A stretch of DNA of 64,000 bases from Diatrype stigma (GCA_022225965.2 JAKJXP020000015.1:1-64000); one strand, 5' to 3'; shown: positions 1 through 12,919, numbered from the stretch's first letter. Numbers and translations: made by a program. Notes: generated by a model from the letters alone, not told the origin.

Positions 1-808
1 GTCGAATTCCCTTCGACGTCTCCTAGATCTTAGCTCTTCAGTACGCTCCTTGAGACCATACAAAATTATAAGCTGATTTGTTCTATACGTTCCAAGCCCT
101 ACAAGCCCTTGTCACAAGTCCCCACTTATACGCCCCTTATCCACCCATCCCCTTACCCCTGACTTCTTCACTACGGCTACTATTCGATAAAAAGCTTCCA
201 ACAACGTCTAACATCATGTACAAACCCCACGATTCATTCAAAACAATGACTATAGGTACAAGTTTCTCCCCACTAGTCATTATCATAGGCGTTCTGTCTA
301 ATGTTTAATACAAGCTGTTGTCCGAGGTGGTGGTCACATTAGATGTTATATAGATACTTGATTACGGCTTGACATTGATGGGCTTGCGTGACGGCTAAGC
401 TGGGGTCCAGATATGTCGTCTGAATGGGATGTGAAGCAATAAATCAGGTTACGTCTGGTGTTATCGAAGGGGCCCCGGAGGAATAACGGTATACTGTAAA
501 CTACATTCTATCTGAATCATGTATACCATTCCACGACCATTCCATGGCCACCAACACTGTGATAGAACCAAGTTCGTTGCACCCCGCTCACCAAATCGAA
601 CCGTCTCTATATCTAAATGAAAGAAGGGGAAAGACAAAAAAAGAAATTGGTAAAGAAAGCCTCTGTTCCATGCATGTACCCTCGAATGTCAAGAAAGAGC
701 GACAGTAATAGGAAACGGAGCACTAATGCCAGTAATCATAGACGTTGGCGAAAATGCAAGCTGGGTCAAGTTCGATGTGCACTGGCCGACCAGACAGGAG
801 TGAGTTGA

Positions 809-1662
809 TTATGCAGCAATAGATACAGGTTGGCTGACTATCGATCGTACTTGGGGATCCTGTGGCAGCTGAATGCGGTACTGGTAGTTGTCATTACGAG
901 AGATGCCGGTACGGACATGGAGGCGCACGATAGCGGCTCGGAACCCGGCAACGTGCTGGCACACGGCAACGAAAAGTTCCAGGGCCCTGTCATATTGGTT
1001 AGTGGTCATATAGACTAGGGGATGGGGTGGTATGGGACTTACATGACGGTGAAATGAAGTGCAGTGATAGCATCATTTGAGCCCCTATAGGCCCTCCTTC
1101 TCCATCCCGGACTCGTGATGGAATCCACGGTGAAGAGCATAATGAGCAAGGCGAGAAGTAGGTCGAGTAAAGATGCACCGATTGCCTTCTTTCCATCACG
1201 GTCGTCATCATTGCCGCCAGTGATATAGTATGACTTGTCCCCTAAGACTAGGCCGAACTCGGGTACCCGACATCCCCTGCCCTCGCCCCTGCCAAAGCAG
1301 CATCGGAAGACCTTGGAGGGTATGGAAGCGAGAATGTTCCAGAAGAAGGCAATGAACGTCCATATGATGAGCATCACCGCGGCGAATACGTTCGGTATGA
1401 AAACCAACTGCAGGACGATGTTGGTGAGCGTCAGGATAACGATGATGACCCGGAATAGGAGGATAGGAGTAATGCGAAATTCGGTGCCAGGTCCATCACC
1501 GTCTCCCCTGTCGAAGTCCCTCCTATCGTAGTTTCTACCGGCTTCGATCCTGTCCACATCGTCTCGGTATCGTTCGGCGGGTTGCGAAGTTGAGGGATGA
1601 GATTGGGTCACGTCGGGTGCAAGGAGGGGTTGGGCCTCTTGGGAACCCTCCGTGTGTGCCAT
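809..1662 (-). CDS. Four-helix integral membrane protein, unknown function
   Basis: Two exons, 1662-1043 and 986-809, joined by a 56-bp intron with GTAAGT donor, CTAAC branch and ACAG acceptor; the join restores one 265-residue frame. The first ATG has A at -3 and G at +4. The N-terminal ~60 residues are polar and hold a QPLL dileucine-like motif, suggesting a cytosolic tail with endomembrane sorting. Four hydrophobic segments follow: about residues 65-88, 92-110, 163-182 and the stretch across the exon junction near 198-220. A cysteine pair (FRCCF) after helix 2 could be palmitoylated. The layout resembles small MARVEL-like or fungal tetraspan proteins but I recognise no family motif. The C-terminus is rich in Q, R and I. 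No functional partner is evident next to it. Confidence 0.75.
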
Positions 1663-2105
1663 ATTTCTGGACTATAGTATCAATTGTCCTGGTCTAACAG
1701 GCTGAACGAATGAAGTTTACTTGGAGGATAGAAGGTATTGCAAGAAATACGAGAACGCAGGTTGATAATGTCCAGGTGACTATGGTGTTCTTTTCACAAG
1801 ACAAGACATCAGATAGCACATAGGTTACTTTATATATTGGGTAGCCCCGCGGTTATTAGTTCTAGAGTACACGACAGCCGTCGTAAAGTACAGTTGTGTT
1901 ACGTACTATCTCATGTTATTTTCGGATGTTCACAGGCAGCAGAATTGTCGAAGCTGTTAGAGGTTGAAATCCTGGTGCCTAACTGGTTCCGAGTGTTAAG
2001 CCACCTCGCTGTTAAGCGCAAAGATCAATGGTTGGTTGGGGGTATCTAAAGAGGGAACGCTCGATCTGTCCCTGCCCCTCCCGGCGACTCAGCCCCCTGT
2101 CGCAT

Positions 2106-2147
2106 GCAGAATGCAGAATGCAGAATGCAGAATGCAGAATGCAGAAT
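2106..2147. repeat. Tandem heptamer (GCAGAAT)x6
   Basis: Six perfect copies of GCAGAAT in the gene-free stretch 1,663-3,139. Perfect identity suggests recent slippage. The rest of that stretch holds no supported gene; 2,684-2,693 is a TACCTAGGTA palindrome inside a TACC/GTAC-rich patch. Confidence 0.95.
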
Positions 2148-3139
2148 ATAAGAATACCTACTTCCTACAACTGCGGTGGTAAGCCAACGCGATAGACGAA
2201 AGGGACATTGCATATTACGCATATCTTGGTTCCACACGCCAGGAGACTACCTACTAAAGATTCTTTGATCTTTGAAGCCCTGCGAATCGTTTGCAGCAGC
2301 CTGAAGAATGTCATTGGCATCGTCTGACCATGAACTGCAAAGGCCGTGTGTTTGCTTGAAGGATCTCGGCTTGAACTTGGCTGGTTTCCGTCTTTACTCC
2401 GTCCCGAGGTCCTCTTCAGTCAGGCAGCGATTTCCTACCTGGGCAGCTGGTATTCTGAAAGCACTTGTTGGATGGTCGTCGTCATGTTTCGATGTCTGTT
2501 ACCTGTCATCCTAACCTTCCGAAATACATACAACCAGTGGAATATATGGATAAATATGCTTTAGGACGAATCTACCCATCTACCAAAGATATTATGAGGT
2601 AATCGAGTTTCTAATGCAGGAATTGTAGTTACCCATCCAACTGCATTCACTTACATAGATAGTACCTACCGAGCGTACCTACCTACCTAGGTACCTACTC
2701 TGCTACTCTGCTACTTCCTATCTAACTAGCATGCACTTATTAGTTTAGTGCAAATGCTAGCCACATCTTATTATCGATTAGCTCAAGTTAATTGGTTAAC
2801 TTTGGGCGGTGACAAGATTAGGCTTAACGCATCCTTAGCATTTTACCAAATGATCGGCGGCAGAAAAAGTTCCTCTCCAATCTTTTTTTCTCAGCGACGC
2901 AGTCGCAGGCGCGAGATAAGCTTAACCTTGACTACAAAGTACGTGATTGCCATCGAAACCGATTCCTTTCCCACCTCCTTCCAAGGGCACAATCAACTCA
3001 TTCCATGCCGGGGAAAGAGAAAGTCGAACCCTCTCATTCAACGCCATTACGTTCCAGTGGCCCACCCGCTTGGCTTTTCAGCAATAACTCTATCAGCGCC
3101 TCAGGTCAAACGCAATCGAACACGACGAAGACAGAGACG

Positions 3140-3478
3140 ATGGCGAAGAAAGACAAGAAGGCCACCAAAGCCAAGGCTAAGCCTGTTACCGCAATTGCGA
3201 CTACGTCGGCTTCAGACAGTCAATCGGCTCCTCCTCAGCTTATGGATCTTGTCGAGTCCTTCCTCTCCGACCAAGGATTCAGTAACGCCCACCGCGAGTT
3301 TCAGAAGCACCGAGCCAAGAAGGGCTGGAAGAGCCAAAGCGGCTCCAAGAAGGATGCAAAAGATCATCACTCCCTAGTCAGCGTCTTCCAAGCATGGGAG
3401 ACTTTCTCCAGCAAGGATGGCACACCAGTCGCACCCCAGCAGAAAGTGATTAAGAAGGTTACCAAGGTCAGCAGCAGC

Positions 3479-3525
<47 letters not shown>

Positions 3526-4492
3526 TTCTAGCGACGATACATCGGACAGCGACAGCGATGATGTATCGATGGCCGATGCGCCTGCAGCCAAAGCTAAGGC
3601 CAATGCCAGTTCTGACTCCTCGGAGAGCTCCAGCTCCAGCGAAAGTTCTAGCTCCAGCGATAGCTCCAGCGACAGTAACAGTGACAGCGAAGACGACGCA
3701 CCAGCTCGGTCTAAAGCCCCAGCAGCTGCTAAGACCACCAACCCTCTGAAGCGGAAGGCCCAGTCCGACAGCGAAAGTTCCTCGGAGAGCGATTCTGACG
3801 ATGACATGTCTGGCTCGAGCTCTGACGATGAACGACCACAGACTAAGAAGGCTAAGACCACTGAAAGTCCTGATGAAAGCTCGTCCGAGTCGGACTCGGA
3901 ATCCTCCTCTGACGACAGCTCATCGGATGATGAAGCGACTAGTAGCAAAAAGCCCAAAGTCAAAAGCTCTTCGTCATCTTCAGGGTCCGACTCAGAATCG
4001 TCATCTTCTGAATCTGATTCCGACTCCGAAAGCGAGGTACAAGCGGCAGCAACCAAGATACCCCTCCCCGAGTCCGATGCTTCCTCATCGAGTGATTCGG
4101 AATCCGACGATAATGCCGTAGATTCTACTTCTAAGGATGCCGTCGTGAACGGTACGGGCTCAGATACCTCGGCCACGCTGGAAAAGACCTCGCCGCAATT
4201 CCAGGCACCCCCTCTACCTCCGGATCCTACGAAGACCAATAACCGTGGAAAGAATGGAGCGAAAAAGGCACAGAATGTACCGTTTTCCCGAATCCGCAAT
4301 GACGTGGCAGTCGACCCGCGCCTCTCCTCGAACGCTTACGTCTCCCACAACTGGGGCGACAAAGCCCACCAAGACCTTGTTGTGACTAAGGGCAAGGGGT
4401 TCACGAAGGAGAAGAACAAGAAGAAGCGTGGCAGCTACAAAGGCGGTGCTCTTGACGTCCACCAAGTCCGCAGCATCAAGTTTGAGGACTAG
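3140..4492 (+). CDS. SRP40: Nucleolar phosphoprotein, SRP40/Nopp140 family
   Basis: Single exon, 450 residues. Nopp140/Srp40 proteins chaperone box C/D and H/ACA snoRNPs in the nucleolus and are heavily CK2-phosphorylated. N-terminal residues ~30-60 form a LisH-like dimerisation helix (LMDLVESFLSDQGF...EFQ). The middle alternates acidic serine blocks (SSSDSSSD, many CK2 sites) with basic KKxK/AAKA blocks, as in the family. The last ~75 residues are the conserved SRP40 C-terminal domain (VPFSRI..., NAYVSHNWG, GKGFTKEKNKKKRGSY). I chose ATG 3140 over the in-frame ATG at 3005 because it has A at -3 and G at +4 and opens with the lysine-rich start usual for the family; the upstream start would add 45 residues. 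An AGC microsatellite encodes a 17-serine run. Confidence 0.92.
3470..3520 (+). repeat. AGC/AGT microsatellite encoding poly-serine
   Basis: Seventeen consecutive serine codons inside the SRP40-like gene, all AGC except one AGT. In-frame length changes here would be tolerated, so the tract is likely polymorphic between strains. Confidence 0.95.
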
Positions 4493-6651
4493 GGATCTCG
4501 AAAGAATGCTGGGGGGCAGCCTGACAACAAGAAGCCAAAAAAAGCATAGGCATCTCGATAATGGGTCCTCTCCACGTTTGGAGAGGGACAAATTCTAGTT
4601 CTGGGTCTTGGGGGAAGCATCTACTTCTAGCATCGCAAAGTCGTCCACCTACTCCCCCTTCTCAGGAACGCTACACTGCGATCGAGGCTTAGTGTAATTA
4701 TGATGCCCCTCAATCGGCTTTGCGAATTTCAGAGCACTATTCCGGACTTGGTACCATCATGAAGGCTTTTGCGGACCTGGCCCGTTGACTGGCGATCATA
4801 GCGATATTGTCATTTTCGAGACTAAGTTTTAGACTTGGAACTAGCATCAGGGCTTTGTTTTATGACACAGTGTCTATTTGTCGTATTTAATGCAGAGATG
4901 GTAAAACCCATCTTCTAGTTAGGCAGACAGCTTGATATTAATGGCAGATGGAGGTGTTGGGCTCTTCATCGTTTAGGAGGTATCATCAGCCACAAGTTTA
5001 ATATGATCACCCAAGAATATTTCTGAACTGTCTTAAATAAGCTTACATATGTTGCTGCGTACCTAGGTACCGCTTATAATTCTAATTGGTTGGCCATACG
5101 CTTTCTTTGTTCGTAAGTACCTATGTAGGTATGTTTGCCAGTGGTTTTTTTTCCCACGCCTGTTAGCTGTCACGTCTCAGCCCCTTCAGAGGAATCTCCC
5201 AGCCAGCTATACAGCCCCCTTTCTTCCTGACCTGCTGATCATCTTGAGTCATCCGCCGCCGGCCGACGGGAGCATATGACGTGTTACATGTGACAGATGA
5301 AGGCAGTGGGATTACATTCCAGGAACATACGCAAGGTGAACAGAATATTTCGCTTGTTACCATGCTGTTTTGCCTGACGCTGCCGATTGAGTCGCTATCT
5401 AGCATAAGCAGATAGAACCACGGTGTTGAACTTGAGCTTGTCGAGAAAAGAAGAAAAACCTGCGAGTTGCATTGCCCTTGGAGTAAGCCCCTGGGGCGCA
5501 TGAATTGCAAGAAGGGTCGAGTTTGGCTTGATGTCCTGCTCACGCCCACCACGCCCTCCCGGTTCTTTCCTTTTTATTTCGGGTTTTAAAAAATGATTGA
5601 CCATTATGTGGCGATAGCTACAAGGCAAATCTGACCGTCTGCTTAAAGTGCCTACATGGTATGGATCTAGCAAACTATATCGATACGTGTGTCAGTCTAA
5701 GTGTTGCCAACACTGCATAAGTTGTCTACTGATATTTTAAGCGTCGTCCGGTGATTTGAGACGAAGTCAGTCTTGTTGTCATGGGTCTAGTGACTCTAGT
5801 CTCACTCCTTGATTAGCACATTTGCTCTGCTCCGTTGGAAGGCACTCTCTGGCCCACCTGTCTGTTTGATTTTGTACATCTGATCTCGTTTCCCTTTCTA
5901 GGTATTGATATTCTCGTATCTATGATGTTTATAGGCTGAATTGCCCTGCTAGGAAAATCTCAGAGATGCCAGTAGTTTTCGACCTATGAAGGGCTTGGTC
6001 CGTCCATCTAGCGGTCTGCGAGGCATCTTCGAGATAGTAGTCTAGAATGAGGGCTAAGTCAAGGATGCCCAAACAGCACAAAAACGTGGATGTGGTCCTC
6101 GGCTGCACACTTCGTCTGGTGAATCTCAGTGTGGGCTAACTCACCGACCCACACCTAGACCATAGAACATATTTCTGACAGTTGTGTTAAGGTGAGATTC
6201 GCTCGAGAATATGCCGTGAGCATATCATCCTCGAAGACAAATTGTCGTTCTTCTATCGTCAGCTCGTATAATAGTGTCTCCACGGATAGGCGCAACGGTA
6301 GGCGTAGCAACTAGGTAACCTTACAGAAATGCCAACATCAGTTTGGTTTTATTAGGTTCTCCTATTGCCTCCTCCTTAGAAGGCTGTGCTATAGCCATGC
6401 AAACAATCAGCCTCAGCTAGCGAAGCGGCTTGTGTAGCTAGTTCACGCTAGGGCGAGGTGCTCTTCAGCTGCTCAGATGTAGGCGATGTGTTCTGCCTCC
6501 TGCCATTTAGGTGTGGATCAGGAGAGCTTCCCTAGGCATATTCCGGTATTTTGGGTTGGGACCTCGGGTTATATGCCGCAAGAAACGATATATAGAGCCA
6601 AAAGGGGGAACCAAGTATTCAAGGCGATCTCTCGGACGAGTGCTGTTGTAG
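4493..6651. other. Gene-free stretch left of the AT-rich element
   Basis: Short open frames occur (for example near 5,163-5,673 on the minus strand) but lack protein-like composition, good start context or splice structure. A TACCTAGGTA palindrome lies at 5,060-5,069. Base composition is ordinary until about 6,690, where it turns sharply AT-rich. Confidence 0.6.
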
Positions 6652-6659
6652 CATACCTC
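6652..6659. repeat. Left target-site duplication CATACCTC
   Basis: Eight bases directly before TAGGGTCTGCC. The right border has TATACCTC at 15,891-15,898. The single difference is C-to-T in a CpA context, the change expected from RIP. Confidence 0.6.
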
Positions 6660-6905
6660 TAGGGTCTGCCATAACCACCCACCCATTTGTTTTTTTCAAA
6701 CCGTAAATAACCATTATGGATCAATAAATAACCACTGGAACGCAATTTCTTACTACTGGTTAATATTACAAACCAATAGTTACTTATTAATTTATAGCAC
6801 TAACCAATAAATATTCATTATTAATAATTACCCACTAATTATTGCTATAAACTAATAAATAACCACTTACGAATAATTAACCATTTATAAATAATTATTC
6901 GTATA
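6660..6905 (+). repeat. Left terminal region with TAACCA subterminal repeats
   Basis: At least six TAACCA copies (near 6,672, 6,706, 6,726, 6,802, 6,860 and 6,886), three of them in the longer form AAATAACCAC/T. The right end carries the reverse complement, so the two form an imperfect long inverted repeat. Confidence 0.55.
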
Positions 6906-7521
6906 TATCGCATAATTATAACGTATACGAAATTAAATAAAATTAATTATAATAACTTATATTATAATAATACGTATTAATTTATGTATTAATTACGATA
7001 TATTTCGTTATATAATTATTATAATCGATTAAATTTAGCAGCTAAATAATTAAAATCTTATAACTATACCTTTTTTCGTTTAAATCCATAAGAAATATAA
7101 TATTTTAGTTAATATTATCGTTTTTTTCGATATTTTTAGTTAGGTTTAATTTAAGTAATAATGTATTTAGCTATAAATCCGGGTTTATATAAGGGCTAAG
7201 TATTACGGTCGATTTTAGCATTGCAAATAATATAATAGCCATGTTTACGCTTTTTTGGCAAAAACGGCCCTTATTACCGATAATTCAATTAATCATGATA
7301 TTCGATTAATTTTTAATATAACCAAGAAATAAAATCTTATTTTATTTGTTAAATGTTTTATTCCGAGCCATATAGTTCCAATCGATTATTTTTTTAATTA
7401 TTCCGATAATAGTTAAAAAATAAATAACATTACGAATAGGTAGGTATAAATAACGGAATAAGTATCGGTTTTAGTATTAGCGTTAATAATGCGTTAATTT
7501 ATTGCAAATATAAAGCTAGAA

Positions 7522-7566
7522 ATTAATACGGGAATTAATACGACGATTAATACGGGAATTAATACG
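7522..7566 (+). repeat. 12-bp minisatellite, ATTAATACG core x4
   Basis: The 9-mer ATTAATACG starts at 7522, 7534, 7546 and 7558, an exact 12-bp period with variable 3-bp spacers. Further pairs in this orientation or with one change lie at 8488/8500, 8826/8838 and 15542/15554/15566. Confidence 0.9.
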
Positions 7567-7928
7567 TAATATATCGAATTTTAGGGATTCGTTTTTTTAA
7601 AGCAGCATTAAGTTTAGGAAATTTTTTTTTATTCGTAAAATTTTGAAAGGTTTATTTGCAATAAGAAATGCAAGAAATTAATTTTATCGGGCGTTAATTA
7701 TAGCAATATATTCGGATATCGTAAGGCTAATTTAATCTTAATTGGCATTGCGTTTTATTTTTTATCGTTATAATATTTAGCTATTATTTTTTAAAAAAGC
7801 TGCAAAAAAGCGCAAGATCGATATTTAAAAAATTGCAACTTAAAAAAAAGCCCTTAAATGGAAAATTGTAATGTTTTAATTTAAAACCGATAACGGTTTA
7901 ACGATATAGCTTATATAAAATTAATATA

Positions 7929-7949
7929 CGTATTAATTGACGTATTAAT
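7929..7949 (-). repeat. 12-bp minisatellite, CGTATTAAT core x2
   Basis: CGTATTAAT, the reverse complement of the 7,522 core, starts at 7929 and 7941. A similar pair starts at 9595 and 9607. Confidence 0.8.
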
Positions 7950-9891
7950 TATTTATATACTTTATGTTATTGGATTGCGCATTTTTTATTTAGTTTTTTG
8001 GAATTAAGGTATTCCCGGAAACGAATTTGTTAATATATAGCCTTAATAATTTGCCGTATAAGCTAATTATAAAATTAAATAAAGGTATTATTCGAATTCG
8101 TATTTATTGGGGTATATTTGGATCGTAAAATCTAAATATTCAGTTAATTTATTTAATAAAAAAGCAATAAAATACATAATCGAATAAATATCTTTATAAC
8201 GTTTTCGTATAATATAGCAAATTCCGCATTTCTTAGCTTTAAAAATTAATTTGTTTTTAATTTTTTTAAAAATAACCTAATAACGTTATTTATAAATAAG
8301 ATAATCCGATTAAGAATTGCTATAATAACTTGTCGTTTACGGGTAACATTTTAATAAAAATAATAGTTTTTTTTTATTTCATTTAACGAATTTTTAATTT
8401 TTTTGCTTCGTAAATTAAACCGTAAATACGATTTTATATTTTTAGGCCATTTATAATAAATGCTCGCCTTTTGTTTTTTTATAAGGAATTAATATACCGA
8501 TTAATATGTTAATAAATAATATTTATAAATCGTTTTTAACCTATTGGTTAATAATTATTATTTAACGTTATATTTTATCGTTATTCGCATCTGGATTGTT
8601 TTTTATTTATTTTTCTCGGACACGTTACTGCTTGGCTTTTATAACAACTTTACGTTTCTTAATTATCTTCTGCTTTTTATTTAATTTAGCCGTATATTCG
8701 TATATCTTTGCAATATTAAGATTATTTAATAATTCGCTATTAAACTTATGTCGCTTAAATTAATTAGCCAATAAAGGATTGGAATTATTTTGCTTTTATA
8801 AAAACGCTATATTGTTATAAAGTAAATTAATATGCAAATTAATACGTAATGATTCGCCAAAAATATAAATACGAAAATATTTTCAAAATGCATTAAGCAA
8901 AATAATAAATTTAATTGAAGTAATTAATGCGATCGTAAAAATCATAATATTAAGTAAAACTTATAAAGAAATAAGGTTTTTAAAAAAAACCTAAAAATCT
9001 TATTTTTATGCCCGAAAAAAAGGAAACTCTTATTAAAATAAGTATTAATAAAATGCTTATAAATTGTTTTAATGTTATAAATTAAAAATTAACGTATTAT
9101 TGGCGGTATAAGAATTTCCGAAAATTTTTGTTATTAAAAAAAATAAATTACGGTTATTACGGAACGAAACGTATTAGTATAAAATTAAAGTGGGTCCACC
9201 GGCTAAATTTTGGGTGTCCATTTATTTTATAAATACGTTTTAATATTTAAGGAATTAATTAATAACAAATAAAAATTAATAGCTAATTATAAAAAATAAT
9301 TTATATTTATTACTTTAAATAAACTTTTAATAAAATGAAAATCCTTAGGTATAATCGCAATTCTTTTTGCATATATAATACATAATTGATTACATATAAA
9401 TATTAAAATTAATCTTTTTTTGCCGCTTTTTATAAAGCAATTAGTGCTAATGCTTAAATGCGAAATTGAATTTTTTTTGTGTTTATTATTATTTCCTTTA
9501 TTAATTTTTAAAAGGGCAGCCTTAAAATATAAAAATTAATTATACGTTAAAGCTTTTTAATTTCGCGAAAAATAATAATTAGCATTTATTAAATCGTATT
9601 AATTAACGTATTAATTATTTAAAACTTATTATCTGGTTTAAAACGACGTTAATGCTATTAATTATTAGGTTTGGCATAGGCTTTATGTTTAATAATTAAA
9701 TTTTTTTTTGGCTTCGCCTTGATATGCGTTTTATTGGGTCCATATTTGTTCATCTTATTAAATAATTTTCGACGTCGCTAAATAAAATGTAAAGTATAGG
9801 TCTTAATAACGAATTTAATAGCTTTTATTATAAATAAATCATTTCTTTTATAAATCTAGGTATCGGCGTAAATGTTTTGAATTTCTTAATC

Positions 9892-10133
9892 GTATGTGTT
9901 ACGGGCTGTTATGGCTTCGTTTCGCAAATCCGAATTCCATTAGCTATGTAAAATTCTAAGCTGAAGAAGAAAGGAAAGGAAGGAATCAAAACAGCAAAAG
10001 CAGGAAGACTGTTGCTTTGATAGGTGCTGCGGTTCCAGTGCTGGACCCACTTGTCCTGTTCCTTATCCTTATCTTCTTGTATGTACATTCTGGCTGTATG
10101 TAGTATTGCACCTATGGCTATCATAACAGTATG
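9892..10133. mobile_element. Solo LTR (232 bp) with GTATG target duplication
   Basis: The segment 9,897-10,128 begins TGTTACGGGC and ends ATCATAACA, so it has TG...CA ends with a TGTTA/TAACA terminal inverted repeat. It is flanked by perfect 5-bp direct repeats GTATG (9,892-9,896 and 10,129-10,133). Its ordinary base composition contrasts with the AT-rich DNA on both sides, so it probably inserted after that DNA was mutated. No internal retrotransposon domain is present, as expected after LTR-LTR recombination. Confidence 0.75.
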
Positions 10134-10636
10134 CATATTGCCGAAATGGAATAATTGCCAATTAAGATTCGGATGTTTCCTTAATTGTTTTTTCGTTTGT
10201 TTGCAATAGTGTTTTTGGTTTAATAACGGGCGGCATTTTAAAATAAAATATATAAAAAAAGGTTTAATATATTAAGAATAAAAAGTAACGTTTCGAATAT
10301 ATTGCATTAAACGGAATTAACGTATTAGTTTTATTTCGAATTAATAATATACGATTATATACGAATAAACAAATTTTATTCCTATAAGCAATATTTTTAT
10401 AAGCATTTTCTTTTTATTTGCTTTATCGGTATAAAGGATAAAAAAAAAAGAAAATGCTTAATTGGATAATTTTTTATATTTTTTTTTATTTTCGAAATTA
10501 TTTTCGAAGTTATTTTCGAAATTATTTAAAAAAAGCCTTATTAATAAGTTCATATTATAATATTATATCGGCAAATTTTAATAATAAATGCTTTCCTTAG
10601 AATATCGACGATTTATTTTCCGAACGAAAAAATAAA

Positions 10637-10930
10637 ATGAACCAAAAACGGACCTTTTTAAACGAATTTGGATTAAGCCCTTTTAAAAGAAATACAAGCT
10701 TATTATCCGGTTCCGAAATAAAATATATAATACTAAAACGTATTAGCATTTTCGATCTTATTGTTAATATTTTTCGCAAATTAAATACTTCGAACGAAAA
10801 AAATACATCCTATAACGCCGAAGAAAAAAATGAATTTCGCATGGCTGCCATAAATAATTTATTTTTACCGAATAATTCGAAACGAACCGGCCTTATATTA
10901 AACGTAATGGAAAATTCAATATGTTATTAA
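10637..10930 (+). pseudogene. Relic coding frame, 97 codons, unrecognised
   Basis: An open frame inside the AT-rich element, rich in N, K, I and F as expected after AT-biased mutation, yet with charged clusters resembling a real helical protein. It may be an exon remnant of the element's own protein. I recognise no transposase or polymerase motif. Confidence 0.35.
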
Positions 10931-11929
10931 TATATTGAAATTATAAAGGATAAATTTTAAAAATAATAAGTAACGACATTTAAATATAAAATAACAAAAA
11001 TAAAAAAAAACGAGCGCATAAAAAAAACAAAGGAAGCAGTTAAAACTAATCGAAAAAAAGGCCGGATTAAAAATATCGAATAAATATATCCGATGGATTG
11101 CATTTTTAGAATTAAATAGCGAATTAATATATGGAAAGAATTTAACGAAAAAGTAACAATTAAAAAAAGGCGGCTTATGGTTATATATAAGCAATGCCGT
11201 ATTATTTTAAACCATTCCAAAAATGTTGCGACAACTTTAAATAATGGCATATTTTTCTTACGAAATTACTAAGTATTAACGAAATATAAGGAAGCCGTAA
11301 AAGCCGTTAAACGAATAACGACAAGCGGTATATTAATATGTTTATCGCTAATAAATTTCGTATTAATTCGTATATTAATTATTATATATTAAAAATAAAA
11401 TAATTCACGATGCGATAAAATATTATTAACCGAAAACCGTTTAATTTTAAATGCATAAATTTCTATATGCCTGTTATTTAATCGCATTATCCATTCCTAT
11501 TTTAAGGCCTTTATTAATTATTTATATCTTGGCTTTTCGTTATTTTCGTTACGTATATTGCGAAAACGTTATAATTAATATACCGAAATAATCGTTAAAA
11601 AAAAGCTTAAAGACATTATCGAAAATTTTTATATTGGCGTAACGCATAATATATAAATTAATTCCGGGCTTGTATGGAATTTTCAAGGTATATACGTATA
11701 TTTCGTTAATAAAAAGTAAAATCCCAGGCACGTCTTTATTAATATATACCCATGTAATAGCAAAAAAATAAAACTAAGTACCAAAAAAATTTATAAAATA
11801 TTAAATAAATACGATTTTATCGTACGGTTTTAAATAATTACGGCAAACGACGGGCTTAACTTTTCGATTAAATATATACGAAAATTCTTAATTAAAAACC
11901 GTAAGCGATTAAATATAAATTCCAAATAA

Positions 11930-12136
11930 ATCGAAAACGTAAGCCATTTTTATTGCTTTTTTTATGTATTACAAATAATTAATAAAAACATTTATAAAGG
12001 ATTTAATGTTAAGCAGGCCAAAAGGTTCGCAAAAAATGTAGGGGAAAAAGTAAAAAAAGACGAAAACGGTAAGGTCAAAATATTTAAAATTACTTTTAAC
12101 AGCGTAGCTAATACTTTAAAGGAAATACGTATTTAA
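11930..12136 (+). pseudogene. Relic coding frame, 68 codons, lysine-rich
   Basis: Open from just after a TAA at 11,927 to a TAA at 12,134-12,136. The C-terminal half (QAKRFAKNVGEKVKKDENG) has the charge pattern of a DNA-binding or coiled segment. It probably belongs to the same decayed element gene as the frames at 12.6 and 13.4 kb. Confidence 0.3.
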
Positions 12137-12146
12137 TTCCATTTTG

Positions 12147-12179
12147 CGTATTAATTTGCATATTAATTTACGTATTAAT
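12147..12179 (-). repeat. 12-bp minisatellite, CGTATTAAT core x3
   Basis: CGTATTAAT or CATATTAAT starts at 12147, 12159 and 12171, exactly 12 bp apart, immediately after the relic frame ending at 12,136. Confidence 0.85.
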
Positions 12180-12625
12180 TTAAATTTTAAATGCGATAAA
12201 TAATAACGTATATTAATCTTAGCATTAAGCGTTAAAAAAAATTTACGGCCATTAAATAAAGGCTTATAAATAATAAGTTCTTGTAGTTAAATTGTTATTT
12301 AAAGCTTATTTGTAACGTCCATATAAAATGGAATTTCATTATATTAATGCTAATTCGGATATACGTTTTATAAACAGTAATTAAAAAATATATATTAAAA
12401 GAATATTTGAAAAAGAAAATCAAAATTACGGAAACGATATTGTAAATTCTAAGTTATATTATTAATATTATTAAAATTTTTATTTACTTAATAAATCTAT
12501 TCGGTTTTAGCAAAAAATGTAATATCAATTACGTATTCGAAAGCTATAAGCTGGTAACTTATTACTTAACCGTTTATAAAAATTATATTACGGGAAAACT
12601 TAAAGCCGAAAGTTACTTAATATAA

Positions 12626-12919
12626 TTGAAAAAAATTAATTATATTTTTAATTTCGCTCTTTTTAAATTAAAGGATTATCGATAAAAAGCTTTTGCTAAT
12701 AATAAAAAATATTTTGTTACTATTATACTTTTATATTTATTTAACCGTAAAGCAAATCCTAAGCATTTTAATGAATGGCAAAAATATTTCGGAAAAAAAT
12801 TAAATAATAAATATACCAAAACCGAAGCTATCCGCTATTTTAAAAAGTATTACGAACCGTATCATGCCAAATACGGTAATCAATTAGCTACCCTTAATCG
12901 TGTCCAGCATGTCCGGTAA
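12626..12919 (+). pseudogene. Relic coding frame with one internal TAA
   Basis: A 98-codon frame interrupted once, by TAA at 12,683-12,685; that stop could come from CAA by a RIP-type C-to-T change. The downstream part has aromatic/basic spacing (FNEWQKYFGKK..., RYFKKYYEPYH) typical of a folded nucleic-acid-binding protein. The family was not recognised. Confidence 0.4.

Noticed and set aside
2748..3377. Plus-strand frame overlapping the SRP40 start
   Set aside because: Arg-rich shadow of the SRP40 frame with no ATG-led homologous segment.
3367..4299. Long antisense frame opposite the SRP40-like gene
   Set aside because: It is the mirror of Ser/Asp codon repeats (Leu/Ser/Glu-rich product) and has no domain or splice structure.
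5163..5673. Two overlapping minus-strand frames
   Set aside because: No recognisable domain, poor start context and no splice continuation.
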